DNA of 64,000 bases from Albula goreensis (GCA_022829145.1 CM040747.1:32752052-32816051); one strand, 5' to 3'. Shown: positions 22,960-34,422, counted from the stretch's first letter. The notes: a model not told the origin generated them from the sequence alone. Translations and numbers: made by a program.

Positions 22960-23930
22960 TACTATTGGGTTTCACTCTGAAACCCTATCCTAGGGAGTCC
23001 GCACTCAATCCAGACCACACAGAGGAAGAACAAGAAAACAAGATGGGGAGCTCAGCTCTGCACCCTTCGAAGAGGTCATGGGACATTCACAGATGGGTTC
23101 AGGCATCTGCCAATTCATTGTCTTTACCAGCCACATGCCAAAAATACCAAAGGATTATGGTCAGAATAGACTATTACAGGACCACCCACACTGGACACAT
23201 ACACTTCAAAATGTTGGACTGCTTGGACCAAAGCCACAGGTTCTTTCTCCACTGTGGAATAGGCATTTCTGATGGCGAACCAACTTCTTGGAGAAGTATG
23301 CTACAGGTTTTTCCACCCCAGCCTCATCTGCCTGCAAAAGAACCGCCCCTACACTCAAATCAGTGGCAGCACTGCCCCACACCCTACGAGGTATCCAAGA
23401 TATGTGACCTGACTCCGTCCAGATTAGCATTTTGGGAGGTTGATTATCAGCTGGGCCGACTCTAACCTGCCAAAAAGTTTCCGGAGATGTTCCAGATGAC
23501 TCTGCCAGCTGTCACTATATATGACTATCAATGTATGTTACAACATTATCCAAACCTGATGTGACCAGATTCATAAGCCGCTGAAATGTTGCGGGAGTGT
23601 TCTTCATACCAAATGGGATCATGGGTAATAAAAGCAGAGACATCCTGGGCCCTTTCTGTCAATGGCAGTTGTCAATGCCCTTTGAGCAAATCAAGTTTTG
23701 ACACAAACTTAGCCCTGCCAATACGATCAATGCAATCTTCAATTCAAGGAATAGGGTATGCATTGGGTCTTGTCACTGCATTCACTTTGCGGTAGTCAAT
23801 GCATAATGGTGACGTACCATCACTCTTGGGAATAAGAATGACTGGGGAACTCCATTCACCAGACCCTGGCTCTATGGCCCCAACCTCAAACATGTTGCTT
23901 CATAGGCGTCACGTCCACATCATGCTCTAC
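22960..23930 (-). pseudogene. Gypsy reverse transcriptase and RNase H, broken
   Basis: Reverse transcriptase and RNase H copy the element RNA into DNA. On the minus strand from about 23,930: a linker with EHDVDVTP, then RKVNAVTRPNAYPIP and FVSKLDLLKGH near 23,790-23,680 (the catalytic Asp of motif A is in KLDLLKG), then FQRLMNLVTSGLDNVVTYID near 23,590-23,530. The catalytic YxDD box reads YIDS, so the second Asp is lost, and stops follow at once. Most of the connection domain is deleted. RNase H resumes at 23,430 with DLSVGAVLLQADEAG and PVAYFSKKL, then HFEVYVSS and VIVYSDHNPL near 23,200. Several in-frame stops are present. Family assignment is firm and activity is excluded. Confidence 0.8.
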
Positions 23931-24050
23931 TGGGGAAGTTAACCCTAGCCTATTGCGAAACAAAAAAGGACGTGCAGCCACCAGGGCCATCACGTCCTGG
24001 GCCTGAGCCTGTGGCAAGTGCTTCAGCTGTTCCTGCAGCTGCTCACAGGC

Positions 24051-25361
24051 TCAGGAGTTGTCCAACTGAGCACCCACCGGGTCTGCTGCCAAACACCCCT
24101 CTTCCCTCTCTCTGTCTGAAGGAGCCACTGTAATGCAACCAATGGGGTTAGCTGGATCATGCTCCATATACAACTTCAATATGCTGACGTGACAGATTCG
24201 CGTCTTCTGCTGCCGCTCTCGTGTACTGAGGACATAGTTAGAAGCTCCTACCTTCCTAACCACCATATAGGGACCACTAAAATGTGTCCAAAACGTTTCT
24301 CTTTCAATAGGTGTAAGGACGATGACCTTGTCCCCAGGAACAAAAGTTGCCACTGCCTTACGGTCATACCGCCCCTTCATCCTTTCCTTAGCTCCAGTTA
24401 GATTCCAGGCTGCCACCTTCCAGGCTGCACTCAGACGGTCATTAAAAGTAGAAACATACTGCACGATATCATCCTGGGTATGTGGCTCCAGGAGCCACTC
24501 CCACATTATGCTCAGCGGACTCTAGACCTCATGCCCATACACTAATTCAAAGGGACTGAGCCCGTGGATTCATTCACAGCGTTGCGGATAGCAAACAAAA
24601 GAAAAGGCATTGCCACAGCCCAATGCTTAGGGAAATTCACACAAAAAGTGCGCACCATTGATTTTAATGTGATGCCAAGCTCAAACATAACATTCTGGAA
24701 CACTACAGAAGTAAAACTAGTTCCCCGATCTGACTTACCCTCCTTAGGGAGCCCCACACATGAGAAAAATTGCAGCAATGCCTCAATGACCACCGGTGCT
24801 CAAATACTACGCAATGGCACCGCTTCTGGAAAACATGTCACAACATCCATTACAGGCAATAAATACTCATTTCCCTTCTTGGTTCTGGGAAGGGGACCAA
24901 CACAGTCAATAATCACATGTGAAAACGAGGCGTCTACCACCCATGTAGGCTGCAACAGAGCAACAGGAAGGTAGTGACCAGCCTTTCCTGCAATCTGGCA
25001 GGCATGGCAAAAATTAACGAGATCACGGTAAACCATGGGCTAGTAAAAATATTTCAACAGGCAGGCCAGGGTCTTCTTAACACATAAATGACCAGCAAAG
25101 GGAGTCTCGTGCCAACCGCAACACCTCACCACAAAAACTGCAAGGGACTACAATTTGCACATGGACCCACCAATCTTCATCAGCCGGGCAGTCTGCAGGC
25201 CGCAACCTACGCATTAAAATACCTTGGTCCACAAATTCCCCGGCAGCCATATCCTCACTCTCTTCCACCATCACAGCTCGCTTCCACAATGGAGCCAGCG
25301 AGATATCCTGGTTCTGTTCTTGGATCAAAACCTCCCTAGAAAAATGGGTGGCACCTGCCAC
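24051..25361 (-). pseudogene. Gypsy integrase, broken into three frames
   Basis: Integrase joins the element DNA into the genome. From 25,361 on the minus strand: a linker with WKRAVMVEES and GILMRRLRPADCPADEDWW, then EVLRLARDS. The His pair region is damaged, but FCHACQIAGK near 25,010 keeps the Cys pair of the zinc-binding domain. The core shows VIIDCVGPLP (first Asp) and SDRGTSFTS (second Asp). The segment that normally carries the catalytic Glu is missing: the sequence jumps from ELGITLKSM to RTFCVNFPKHW. The C-terminal part (24,506-24,051) keeps a beta-rich fold with GDKVIVL, FSGPYMVVRKV, NYVLSTRERQQKTRICHVSILKLY, shown here only by its start and end. Three frames and the lost Glu make it dead. 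Confidence 0.8.
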
Positions 25362-25690
25362 AGGAGACAGGGACCCTTTCCAGCTGAGGTTCCTCCTCCA
25401 CCCTGCTCGCTCATGGCATGAGCAAAAATTGTGTCGGCCAGACTAAGGGGCTCATCCTCCCCACTAGAGGATGGCACCACTGGGGCCTCCTTGCCAGGAG
25501 GGGAGGACACCTCACCAGACTGGACCTCCACTTTCCATGCCTGAGCACAGGGTACCACACATGCAGAAAACAACTCAGGGTGCTCACGTTCCAACTCCTG
25601 AGTTTCCACGACCTCAAGAAGAATAGAAGCTACAATTGGTGTCACGCACACCTGTGACCCAGCTAGGTTGCTGCCTAATAAACCTACGAC
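25362..25690 (-). pseudogene. End of gypsy protease and linker to integrase
   Basis: Minus-strand frame with GLLGSNLAGSQVCVTPIVAS, which resembles the C-terminal end of gypsy proteases (Ile/Leu-Leu-Gly-x-Asp/Asn-Leu). A polar, Glu/Pro/Ser-rich linker follows and contains SLADTIFAHAMSEQ. The protease active site would lie to the right, but that position is occupied by a CA microsatellite and unrelated sequence. Gag cannot be recognised between here and the primer site, so it has been deleted. Confidence 0.6.
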
Positions 25691-25738
25691 GGGAGGGCAA
25701 TGCCATCTCCACCACAGACTGTTCCATAACTTCTCTGG

Positions 25739-25740
<2 letters not shown>

Positions 25741-25782
<42 letters not shown>

Positions 25783-25828
25783 GCACACACATACGCACAC
25801 ACATACGCACACACAGACACACACACGA
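25741..25828. repeat. (AC)n microsatellite with ATACGC interruptions
   Basis: About 19 perfect AC units followed by three ACACATACGC-like units. It lies within the decayed gypsy element where the protease should be. Confidence 0.95.
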
Positions 25829-26457
25829 GCAGAGACCTGAAACACTGCAGGAGGGAACACAAAGCTGAGGAGAAACTCTAGTGTCTCCAAATACAAAAAC
25901 ACACCACACAGGTCTTATATTGTCGACCGACAGAAAAAGAGACAAAAGGGTGCATACAACTAAGTTCTCAAAAAGGCATGCTGCAAAACTTGCCCAAAGT
26001 AGTACGTGAAGCTGACGCCACAAAACGGTTTTTGACCATGCCCCCCGAAGAAGAGACCAACAAGTCAGCAACAACAGAAGAGGAGACAACACATCTCAAC
26101 TCTCATATATCTCATTATACAACACTATGCTACTACAAGACAGACAGCAGCCAAAAACAAGAGGGAAAATACAAACCTATATCTAGTATGCCTGATCCTA
26201 TCAAACCAATAATTAAATAGGCTAGCTAAATAGCTGACACCCCAAAACGCTAATAGAACTTGCAAGACAAACCTAACTCCTAACGTTGTTACTTGCTTGA
26301 CATTGAAAGCCAAATAACAATTGAATTAAATGGCTCGTTAGTTAGCAAAGAAGACACACTACCGACCTTGCAAGCTTAACTTACAGAGCTAGCTTACACA
26401 CAAAAGGACCCTACCTGTTTAGCTATTTAATAACCAAACAGCTTGTTTTGATACTCA

Positions 26458-26478
26458 GATCCTGGACGGAGCCCCCAA
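26458..26478 (-). other. Primer-binding site, tRNA-Pro type
   Basis: The minus strand reads TTGGGGGCTCCGTCCAGGAT. It resembles the proline-tRNA primer site of many gypsy elements and gammaretroviruses, with one extra base and one substitution. It is preceded by GCAACA, a plausible LTR end. This marks the 5' end of the internal region. Confidence 0.6.
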
Positions 26479-26479
26479 T

Positions 26480-26903
26480 TGTTGCGGTCACGTTTGCCTA
26501 GGGGTAGAATCTCGCTTCCAAAATATGAATGGTGAAAGCTGGGAGGAAAACTGGAACTTACCTCCGCCAGGTCGCTTTACCGTTTCCTCGGGCTAGCCCA
26601 AGCCGCAGTTCTGCCGGCGAAGAGCTCCACTTCCGCTTGTCTCTCGAGTTTAGTTGTTTTTTTTTAGGTGTTTGTTGTTAAGCACGGCAGTGTCACAAGC
26701 AGGGAATGAAAGAAAACAGCCGGATCGAAGAGCTGAGGGTGTCACGGTCAAACCAACCGACAGATCAGGCACAGATACATCCACCGTTTCCCACCATTTT
26801 GGGCTTTTTAAAAAGTAAAGCCCTCCCCATGTCCGACCGGCGCCCAATCAGGAAATAAGGCATCATCCTAATTTCCTACACCAGCCACCATTCCCAGTAC
26901 ACA
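26480..26903 (-). repeat. Candidate 5' LTR of the gypsy element
   Basis: The inner end is set by the primer site at 26,458-26,478 and reads GCAACA on the minus strand. The outer end is uncertain. TGTGTACTGGGAATGG (minus strand, from 26,903) is a candidate because it starts TGTG like the 3' remnant at 22,747. An alternative start is at 26,880. A TATA-like CTTTTTAAAAAG lies near 26,813. No second full LTR exists in the window, so the length is inferred. Confidence 0.4.
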
Positions 26904-28189
26904 GCCGCCATGCCACTAAATGAGTGTTATCAATATATATTTTACCTACAAAACTAGGAGGCATTTGTATTTATTATTATATCACATGATACTAAAGTAC
27001 AGATTCAGAGCGACAAAATAAGGTATCACTTGCCAAGATTGAAGAAATACTTTGGCCGTGATGTTAAATAGAACATTACACTTTGCAAACTGCAGTTCTG
27101 AGAAAACAGCCTTTTTCATTTTTGCATACATTCTCAGCACAAAAATCACTTTCAGAAAAGGAATTGATTCTTATAATGGTTATATTAGGATAGTGATTTA
27201 ATCAACTGGTAAGGTCATTTTGTATTTGCAGTTTTGAAAAAAAAATCATAATTTTATATAAAATATGAAAAAACATAATTCAAGTTAAAACATGTAGTGG
27301 TAAATTGTGATACTTCTTCTCATTCTCATTACATTTTTACAGGTGAAGGACTAAGGGGGCTACAGTGATTGTCTGGCCATATGAAATAGAAGTGCATGGT
27401 TATAGTCTGAATATATTTATAAAAAAGACACTATTTTAATGACACGTACAACACTGTAGCTTATAATAAAATACAAAAAGGTACAACAAAAAGTGCTCAT
27501 GTGCAGTGAACATGTCCTTTTCCAGCTATAACAACGCATTTACCATGTAGCGTAGCTCATAGATGTGTTCATGAGGCAGTTTGTCTGTACAGGATTGGCC
27601 AAGCTTTGAGTCTTCTTTATGCCTTCAACTGCAACCGCAGGTGAAATTGAGAATTTCTGTAAATTGTTAGTGTCACAGACTAGCGCCGTGACGAGACTCA
27701 CATTGCTACAGACGCACAACACAAACACCGCAACACCACACTCAGTACTTTCTGCCGGCAACATTTTACGTCAGTATTAGTGTGTGTTAAGATGATTGTG
27801 CAAACTGTTAGAATGTGTATGTGTTTGTGTGTTGTTCTGTGAATACCGGTGGAGCTGTTTGAAAAGACCGCTTTTACCCCGTATAGAATAAGGCCTGTCT
27901 GTGCGGCGGTGAAGAATTTTAACAATGGCTAACATCCTTTCCAGCGGCTGGTTAAACGAAAAAAGAACAACACAAGCGAAACCTGTAAAAATTCGTTTAT
28001 TGATTTGTATTGGTGTAAAAATGTATATGGTTTAATTAACTTAAAGAAATTGGGGTGAAAAACGTAGTTACCTGTTGCATCCCTGCTAGCCACTGCCAAA
28101 CAGGAAGTGGGGCGCACCAGGTAGTATTTCTGCAGGGGGGCGCAGCGGAAGCATCCACTTGGGTCCATGTTAAGGGGGGAAAATAAATT
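26904..28189. other. Unassigned non-coding sequence
   Basis: AT-rich to about 27,500. At 27,924 an ATG in a strong context (AACAATGGC) opens 36 codons with no recognisable product. A minus-strand frame near 28,170-28,090 (MDPSGCFRCAPLQKYYLV) ends in CAGGTAA, which looks like a splice donor or the beginning of a retroelement gag. Neither could be confirmed. Confidence 0.35.
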
Positions 28190-28406
28190 ATGTTTCTTTT
28201 GTTGGTTTATTTTTCGGTTAGGACCTCCTTTGTTGTTGTGTTGAATTGTAATGTTATTGGAATTTATCATGGCCATGTTTTGTATGTTTGGTTTTGTTAT
28301 TTTCTGTTATATGTAGTTGATTGTTTTTTTTTGTTAATGGAAGGTGCCTGGTGGGAGGGGCTACACCTATAAAACAGGGTGTTTAGAGTGCCTCGGGGTT
28401 TTTGGG

Positions 28407-28502
<96 letters not shown>
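28407..28502. repeat. (TTG)32 microsatellite
   Basis: Ninety-six bases of uninterrupted TTG, about 32 units. It lies about 30 bp downstream of a TATA box. On the minus strand it reads CAA, which gives the Gln-rich ORF that should not be treated as a gene. Confidence 0.97.
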
Positions 28503-28503
<1 letters not shown>

Positions 28504-28537
28504 GTGAGTGAGTGTGAGTGTGAGTGTGAGTGTGAGA
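28503..28537. repeat. (GTGTGA)n short tandem repeat
   Basis: Compound GTGA and GTGTGA units directly after the TTG tract. Confidence 0.85.
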
Positions 28538-28758
28538 GGTGGATGGGAGTGGCTCTGTGCTTGGGCCTCATTGTGGGTTTAGCCAAGTGAACTGGCCATT
28601 ATTTCTCCCCCTTAGTTTTTGTTTTTCAGTTTTTGTATAGTTTTTGCTTTTTTTTCTTTCTGTAAATAATATATATATACTCCTGCACCGTCACTGATGT
28701 CACCATTCACCTTTAAATAAATATCACCATCTGCACCTATTCCTGCAATCCTCGTCCT

Positions 28759-29060
28759 TTAAGTCCTCTGCCCTCGGTACACCCTGTCACAGTTAGTCAC
28801 AGAGTCAGTAACGTCAACTAACTGCATTGAATCTTTGGGTTTGTTCGTGAGAACAGTGAAAGTTGCATCAGCATCATCTGTCGGTTCTTCAAAATCCTCT
28901 TCGTGACCTCTTTCACATACAGTACTTTTATCAAAGTCGGGAATGGTTTCTTCATCACTGCTGTCCTCATCTTTCAAGTCTGATAGCACAAGGTGCATGT
29001 TATCCTCCTCCACCTCAAGAAAGTAATCTCTCACCAGTTCTTCCCACTGAGTTCTGTCTC
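28759..29060 (-). CDS. Unidentified acidic ORF (partial)
   Basis: Not recognised. The minus-strand frame starts upstream of its first Met with QWEELVRDYFLEVEEDN and continues through a very acidic region with LKDEDSSDEETIPDF and HEEDFEEPTDDADATFTVL. The Ser/Asp/Glu cluster resembles casein-kinase sites and the acidic N-termini of some piggyBac-type transposases, but there is no catalytic domain nearby and no alignment was possible. The last 12 codons overlap the end of the LTR-like segment on the opposite strand, so the true end may be a splice site or a break. No membrane segment or signal peptide is visible. Confidence 0.25.
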
Positions 29061-30735
29061 TTGCACCGGAAAGATTCAGTTAATATGTTTGAAAGCTGCC
29101 GCCACTCTTATCGTAGTCCATTATTCTAACAATACGCAAATAAACTTTTCCAAAAAAATAAACAAACAAGTAGGCGATAAACTTGGCAAACAGCACGTTG
29201 GTGTGAACCAATGAACGTTCAGCACTACGTTTACTATAACACTAAAAGAAGAAAAGCAAGTGGAACTATGCACCATAGTAAGAGAAAACGCCGGTTTCAG
29301 TCATAAATCAAGCATTATTTCAATTACTTTTTTATCAAAATTGTTTAGTATTGCGAATTGACATCAGAACTAATGTGACTGGGAGATCTTAAGCTGCATA
29401 ACTGTATCAGAAGACGCAACCAAATGATATGCGATCGCTTGGTTTGCTAGTACAATATAATGCTGAGTTGATGACGTTTTCTCCCTTGTCAGTTCTTGGA
29501 GGACCAATTTGCCTTGATATTTCATTAAATTCTTCATACTTACAAGTCATTTTAAGTTTCATCAAAAAGGGAGATGATACATAAGCACTTCAGGAATTCA
29601 AATCCACCATTATCTCATTTTTGACAAAATACTGCCAGTCCGCAGTTTTTGTGCTCTCCTGTAAAATTGAGGTGGCCAAAACGTGGAGGGTTTGCTCGCG
29701 TCAGGTCACATATATGAGTGGCCTGCAGGACAGGTGCCTATGTTGAGGGTGTAACTTTGAAAAAAAAAAACACTGACTAGCTGCTTGAAGTGCAGTCTGG
29801 ACCCGGGTGTATTTAAAATGCAGAGCTTGCTCTCTTTGTGTTGAGAAGAGTAAGCAAAGGCAAAGGAGTGGGGTTGATGGGATGGCTTTCAAGCTGTTAG
29901 AGAGAAACAAGGCGAATGGCTTATTGAGTATGTTTGTTATTGCTCTCATTATCAGTTTATGGAGCAGGATGAGCTCATTCTGAAGCTGTGGTGCGTGATA
30001 CTGAAGCTATGGCAGGCGGCCAAAGATAAGTCTGTGTACAGGAAACACAGTTTGAAGAGATACTATTTAACTTGACTTTTAAAGTTTGGTCAACTGAGAA
30101 CTGTGTTTTTATTTTTTAATTTTTTTGCTTTGATAACAAGGGAATCAAAATGAGTTGGGATTCCCAGGGGTTGTGTTACCAATTAGAAGTAGTGTATAAA
30201 TAAATGGCCAATATGAGATGTTTATGCAGTGAGCCAGTCAGTCAGTGAGCTGATCTATGTGACCAGGACACCAGAATTAACACAACATGGCAGGCCATCT
30301 TTAATGACCTTGTCACAACTTTGCTGTTTTGTCTCTTCCAAACAACAGAGCCACCTGTTGCTTACAGTGTCTCCCTCACTATTCTGGGATTTCTGGTAAA
30401 AGTACCCAGAAGAATAAATGGACAGTGTGAAAGAATATAAGTTCTGTAAATTTTGCTGGAGGGGGGGGCCTGTTAAATGTAAAAAGGCAGATGCAATAAG
30501 GTCCCCACATTGGCCCACACTGTCCCCACCACCGCCCTTTCCAGCATTAACCTGCTAATGTTCTCTGAAAGCAACTGAGCCATGTGCTAAACAACCCACA
30601 GCTCCTTAACTTAGGCAGTTTCATATAAGGAGCATTCAGGATTTTATGGCAGCTGGCATTAACTAAGTAACTTATCCATCTATATATAGACATGCTAGAA
30701 GTAAACAGAACAGACACATTTAGTTTTATCAAACA
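29061..30735. other. Unassigned non-coding sequence
   Basis: AT-rich with short motif-free ORFs. An A10 run lies at 29,761-29,770 and a G9 run near 30,461. No repeat or RNA gene recognised. Confidence 0.5.
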
Positions 30736-31590
30736 CTGTCGGTGTCTATTGGCTTACACATCTAATCCACCAATCGTGTGGTGGCAGTGCAATGCGTAAA
30801 ATCATTCAGACACAAAGAACATCCAGTGAGCAGCAGAGTTCAACAGAGACTGGCCAGACTGGTTTCAGCTGACAGAAAGGCTACAGTAATTCAGATAACC
30901 ACTCTGTACAGTTGTGGTGAGCAGAAAAGCATCATCTCAGAACGCACGACACATCAGATCTTGAGGCAGATGGGCTACAACAACAGAAGACCGCGTCGGG
31001 TTCCACTTCTGTCAGCCAAGAACAGAAAGCTGAGGCTGCAGTGGACACAGTCTCACCAAAACTGGGCAGTTGAAGATGGGGAAAAATGTAGCCTGGTCTG
31101 ATGAATCTCAGTTTCTGTTGAGGCACACAGATGGTAGGGTCAGAATTAGGCGGCAACAGCATGAATCCATGGACCCAACCTGCCTTTTGTCAACTATCCA
31201 GGCTGGTGGCGATGGTGTAATGGTGTGGGGAATGTATTCTTGGCACACTTTGGGCCCGTTAATACCAGTCAATCATAGGCCACAGCCTATTTGAGTAATG
31301 TTACTGACCTGGTTCATCCCTTCATGGCCACAATGTACCCATCTTCTAATGGTTACTTCCAGCATGATATTACACCTATCATAAAGCAAAAGTTGTCTCA
31401 AATAGGTTTCATGAACATGACAATGAGTTCTTCAGTGGCCTTCCCAGTCACTGGATCTGAATCAAATTGAGTATCTTTGGGATGTGGTAGAACAGGAGAT
31501 TCACAGCATGAAAGTCCATCTGAAAAATCTGCAGGAATTACAGCCAGAATCTCAAAGGAATGCATAAATTGGACATAATTATACTGCACT
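30736..31590 (+). mobile_element. Tc1/mariner element, decayed copy
   Basis: A Tc1-like transposase cuts out and reinserts its own element. Visible in order: a helix-turn-helix part (RLARLVSADRKATVIQITTL, then SERTTHQILRQMGYNNRRPR), KNRKLRLQWTQSHQNW, then in the next frame AWSDESQFLL (first catalytic Asp), GGDGVMVWGMYSWHTLGPL, then YFQHDITP near 31,360 (second Asp kept) and LDLNQIEYLWD near 31,450-31,485 (third acidic site). The N-terminal third is missing. A frame change lies at about 31,075, with others later. Terminal inverted repeats were not found. DNA just upstream (GGTGGCAGTGCAATGCG) matches the start expected for this fish family. Confidence 0.85.
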
Positions 31591-32125
31591 CATATGAAAA
31601 CACTGTACAATTATAACGGAAATAGTTTTCTATTGAAAAGCAGTGGCTGTACAGCTCTACAATTATTAAATATTGAAAGGAATTCTACCATTCATCCAGT
31701 TCTACGATAATTGAGGGTATTTTAGGTGAGGTAATAGCAGGCAATAAGAAGAAAATTAATGATCTGTCATTTTCAGGAAATATTTGGTCAACAAGTAGGT
31801 AATTAACATTTTATTTAATTTATAGTACATCATTTATAACTGCCATAGACTGTTAAGAAGATTAATCATATTCTCATTCAGCCTCTATACACAGCACTGT
31901 TTTATCTCTGTTTTATCTGACAAAGTTGTTGTTGCTTGGAAATCATCAAGGTATTACTAAAAACACTTAAAATGTCTATTTTGAAGCCGTAAAGGTCATC
32001 AAGGGAAAGAAAAGAAAATTGGTATCTTAATGAAAATGAACATGCTAAGAAGCTATGTGTGCAGTTACATTACCTTGTAAAAAATAGGGGAAACGCTATG
32101 TGGAAAATACGAGGACACAAACCCC

Positions 32126-32126
<1 letters not shown>

Positions 32127-32156
<30 letters not shown>

Positions 32157-32157
32157 C
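32127..32157. repeat. (CA)n microsatellite
   Basis: About 15 CA units after a C7 run and before a short CCACCACC stretch. Confidence 0.9.
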
Positions 32158-33730
32158 ACCACCCACCCCCTTGCTTTCTCTCCGTACGGGCAGGCCCATG
32201 TCTTTCTGTATTGATCACCACTTCCACTCAAGTAGAGGAAACGGCTGCGACTCCATGCTGCGCTTGACAAAAGCCATATCTAGGTGTCCATCCAAAATGT
32301 GCGTGTTAGAATGTGCTGGTGAATGTGGCATGTCCTCTCCGGGGTCCTGATACAACACACTAATTCTGAGGTCCACTGACAGGGCCTTGGTTCCACAGGC
32401 AGATTTGTGGGGACGCCAGTCCCAATGTGTAGCACAAAAAACCTGCCACTTTCCAAGGGTGTAAATATGACAGTGGAAATTGGTATGTTGCCCTGGCTGG
32501 ATGCCACATTCTACATTGCCAGGGAATGCAACATGTTGACTCATTTCAGCTACAAATCCTTGTTAACTTTGATAATGCAGAGGCTTGCATGATAGCACTA
32601 TGATGACTTTCTGAACACATTTTTGCACACAAGTGCCTTCCTGATTACACAATATCACAGCACATTTTGGTGAGTGTTTTCGTTTGGGATAAAACCAATC
32701 TTTAAGGCTGTATCACGTGATACATGATTGAATCTGTGTTCGTGTCTGCTTCCCTGCTGCTTGATATAGGGCATAGCTGAGTAACACCTGTGAATGTTCA
32801 GAGTTAACAGATGCAGTGAAATCACATGCATCTCTATTTTGTATTTGCATTCCATTTGCATCTCACCATGGTAACAAGGCTGTTCAGCCTGGGATTCCTG
32901 ACAGATCCCAAGAAAACTGGATTTCCCCCCTCCCATACAAGTCATAACTGCTCACAACTCTTATGTTTTTAGACATGAGAGCTTTCCCCATGTTGTAAAC
33001 ATCTTCAGCAGATACATTGGGTACATAACTAGCATTTGTTAGTTTCCACAGGACACGTGCTCAACTTTTCTTATTTGGATCTAGGAGTGGCTTGGTAATT
33101 GGCTGGATACATTTTTTCCTTGCTATCCTTGCCATGTGTTTTATTAATTTTTTCCCCCTCAACCTCTACTTCACCAAACTAGTTGGTCTCCTGCAGGAAC
33201 CTAACCTTAAGCAGGCCACTAGAGAGTAAAGAGACCTATAGAACTAGCCTACTGGTCTCCTATCATTCTCCAATGAGGCAGGGCCGATTGTTGCCTCGCT
33301 ATTAGAACCTCCGAGAATAGCTGGCGATAGTTGGACCAGAATGTGAACCCCAAAAGCAGGTTTCGTGCTCATGTTAAAGAATGAGCATCTTTACTGCCCG
33401 AGCCGCCTGTAAGCTAGCTGAAATTTCTTCTTGACATGGAGACATATGAACCATGGCATTGTATGACTGAATGGCTAACATTAGCTGACTAGTCTTAGCT
33501 GGTTTGATAGCTGAATGTGAATGTCCTTTTGTATGCCTCCATCCACCAATCATAGTAGCCAGTTTGACATCATTTTAAGACTCCCACTAACACATTTATG
33601 CAATAACTAAAAAATCACTCATCGATAACATGATAGTTTATGCTCTTTTATAAAAATAGTTATAAACTCAGTGTATATTAACTAATTGACTCAATTCCTT
33701 TATATGCCTCCACACAACCCTCTCTGTGTT

Positions 33731-33772
33731 TTCAAAAGAAGAGAGGGTTCTTTTGAAAAAAGACCCTCTCTT
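33731..33772. other. Two overlapping, mutually exclusive hairpins
   Basis: TTCAAAAG pairs with CTTTTGAA (731-738 with 750-757). The segment AAGAGAGGGT between them pairs instead with ACCCTCTCTT (739-748 with 763-772). Both cannot form at once. Seen directly; no function is implied. Confidence 0.5.
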
Positions 33773-34422
33773 TTTTGCATTCAAAATGAGAACTATCCAG
33801 ACACATCTGCCCTTATTTATACTCTTTCTTACAGCAAATGAAGAGAAACAGGTGGAGCCAATTATTACTTGTTTTACCGCTGTTTCATTCATTTTGACGT
33901 CCATTATCGGTGTTTGTCCGGAGTCTTGCACAGCGTAATGAAAATAAATACCTGCTTTTGGAACTATTTATGATGACAGCCGAAGCACTGGTCAGTATTC
34001 CAATCCTGCAGCAAGGTTTGAGGGTGATTTTTGTCAGGCTGCCAGGAACCACAACCTGTAAAGAGGCAATTCATTTGGGTCATATTGGCAAAATAAAGTG
34101 TATTATGCTAAATGTGTTCAGTGGTTTTAAGGTTGCCGGGCAAACTTTTCATTGATAGCGAAAGTTAATTAGCGTGATCTGTGGTTTATTACCCCATTAG
34201 TCATAGACAGACAGGCAGTGCGGGAGAGCTGTGTGACCTGTTGACCCGGCGTGTTTAGAGATGTAAATCATACAGCCAGTGTTAGGGTGGGATCTCCTGA
34301 TTCCTGTGGTTTACAGCTCATTCCTGGTGGATGCATTCACCTCATGAATGGTTTACAGGAGTAGATAGAAATCAAACCTGCACTCTTAAAGCTTTCTAGC
34401 ACATTTAAATGTTTTATCATTT

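Larger units (their letters stand above)
22736..26480 (-). mobile_element. Gmr1-like Ty3/gypsy retrotransposon, decayed
   Basis: Read on the minus strand from 26,480 to 22,736: primer site, short leader, end of protease, linker, integrase, reverse transcriptase, RNase H, polypurine tract. Integrase before reverse transcriptase is the copia-like order described for the Gmr1 group of gypsy elements in fish and other deuterostomes. Standard gypsy elements have the opposite order. All domains lie in one orientation with natural spacing, so two nested elements are less likely. Gag and most of the protease are missing, and stops occur throughout. The 3' LTR is cut to a few bases by the satellite. 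Confidence 0.8.
28190..28795 (+). repeat. LTR-like segment with promoter and polyadenylation motifs
   Basis: A purine run (AAGGGGGGAAAATAAA) is followed by TG. A GC-box-like GGTGGGAGGGGC and CTATAAAACAGG follow at about 28,350-28,378, then AATAAA near 28,717, then an end reading CCCTGTCACA at 28,795. This order fits an LTR (or a 3' LTR after a polypurine tract) in plus orientation. No target site duplication or partner LTR was found. It could also be an ordinary promoter of a small transcript. Confidence 0.4.
31591..34422. other. Unassigned non-coding sequence
   Basis: Holds a (CA)n tract at 32,127-32,157 and a pair of overlapping hairpins at 33,731-33,772. The stretch 34,080-34,250 has TAAT-type homeodomain sites and a compact, non-repetitive look. 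No coding region was recognised. Confidence 0.5.

Noticed and set aside
25614..26092. ORFs with Cys-Val or Thr-His repeats near 25.7-26.1 kb
   Set aside because: They are translations of the AC microsatellite on either strand.
28383..28590. ORFs with polyglutamine or polycysteine
   Set aside because: They are direct readings of the TTG microsatellite and have no protein context.
33240..33420. tRNA-derived SINE head
   Set aside because: A GAACCCC-like box is present, but A- and B-box spacing and a SINE tail were not found.
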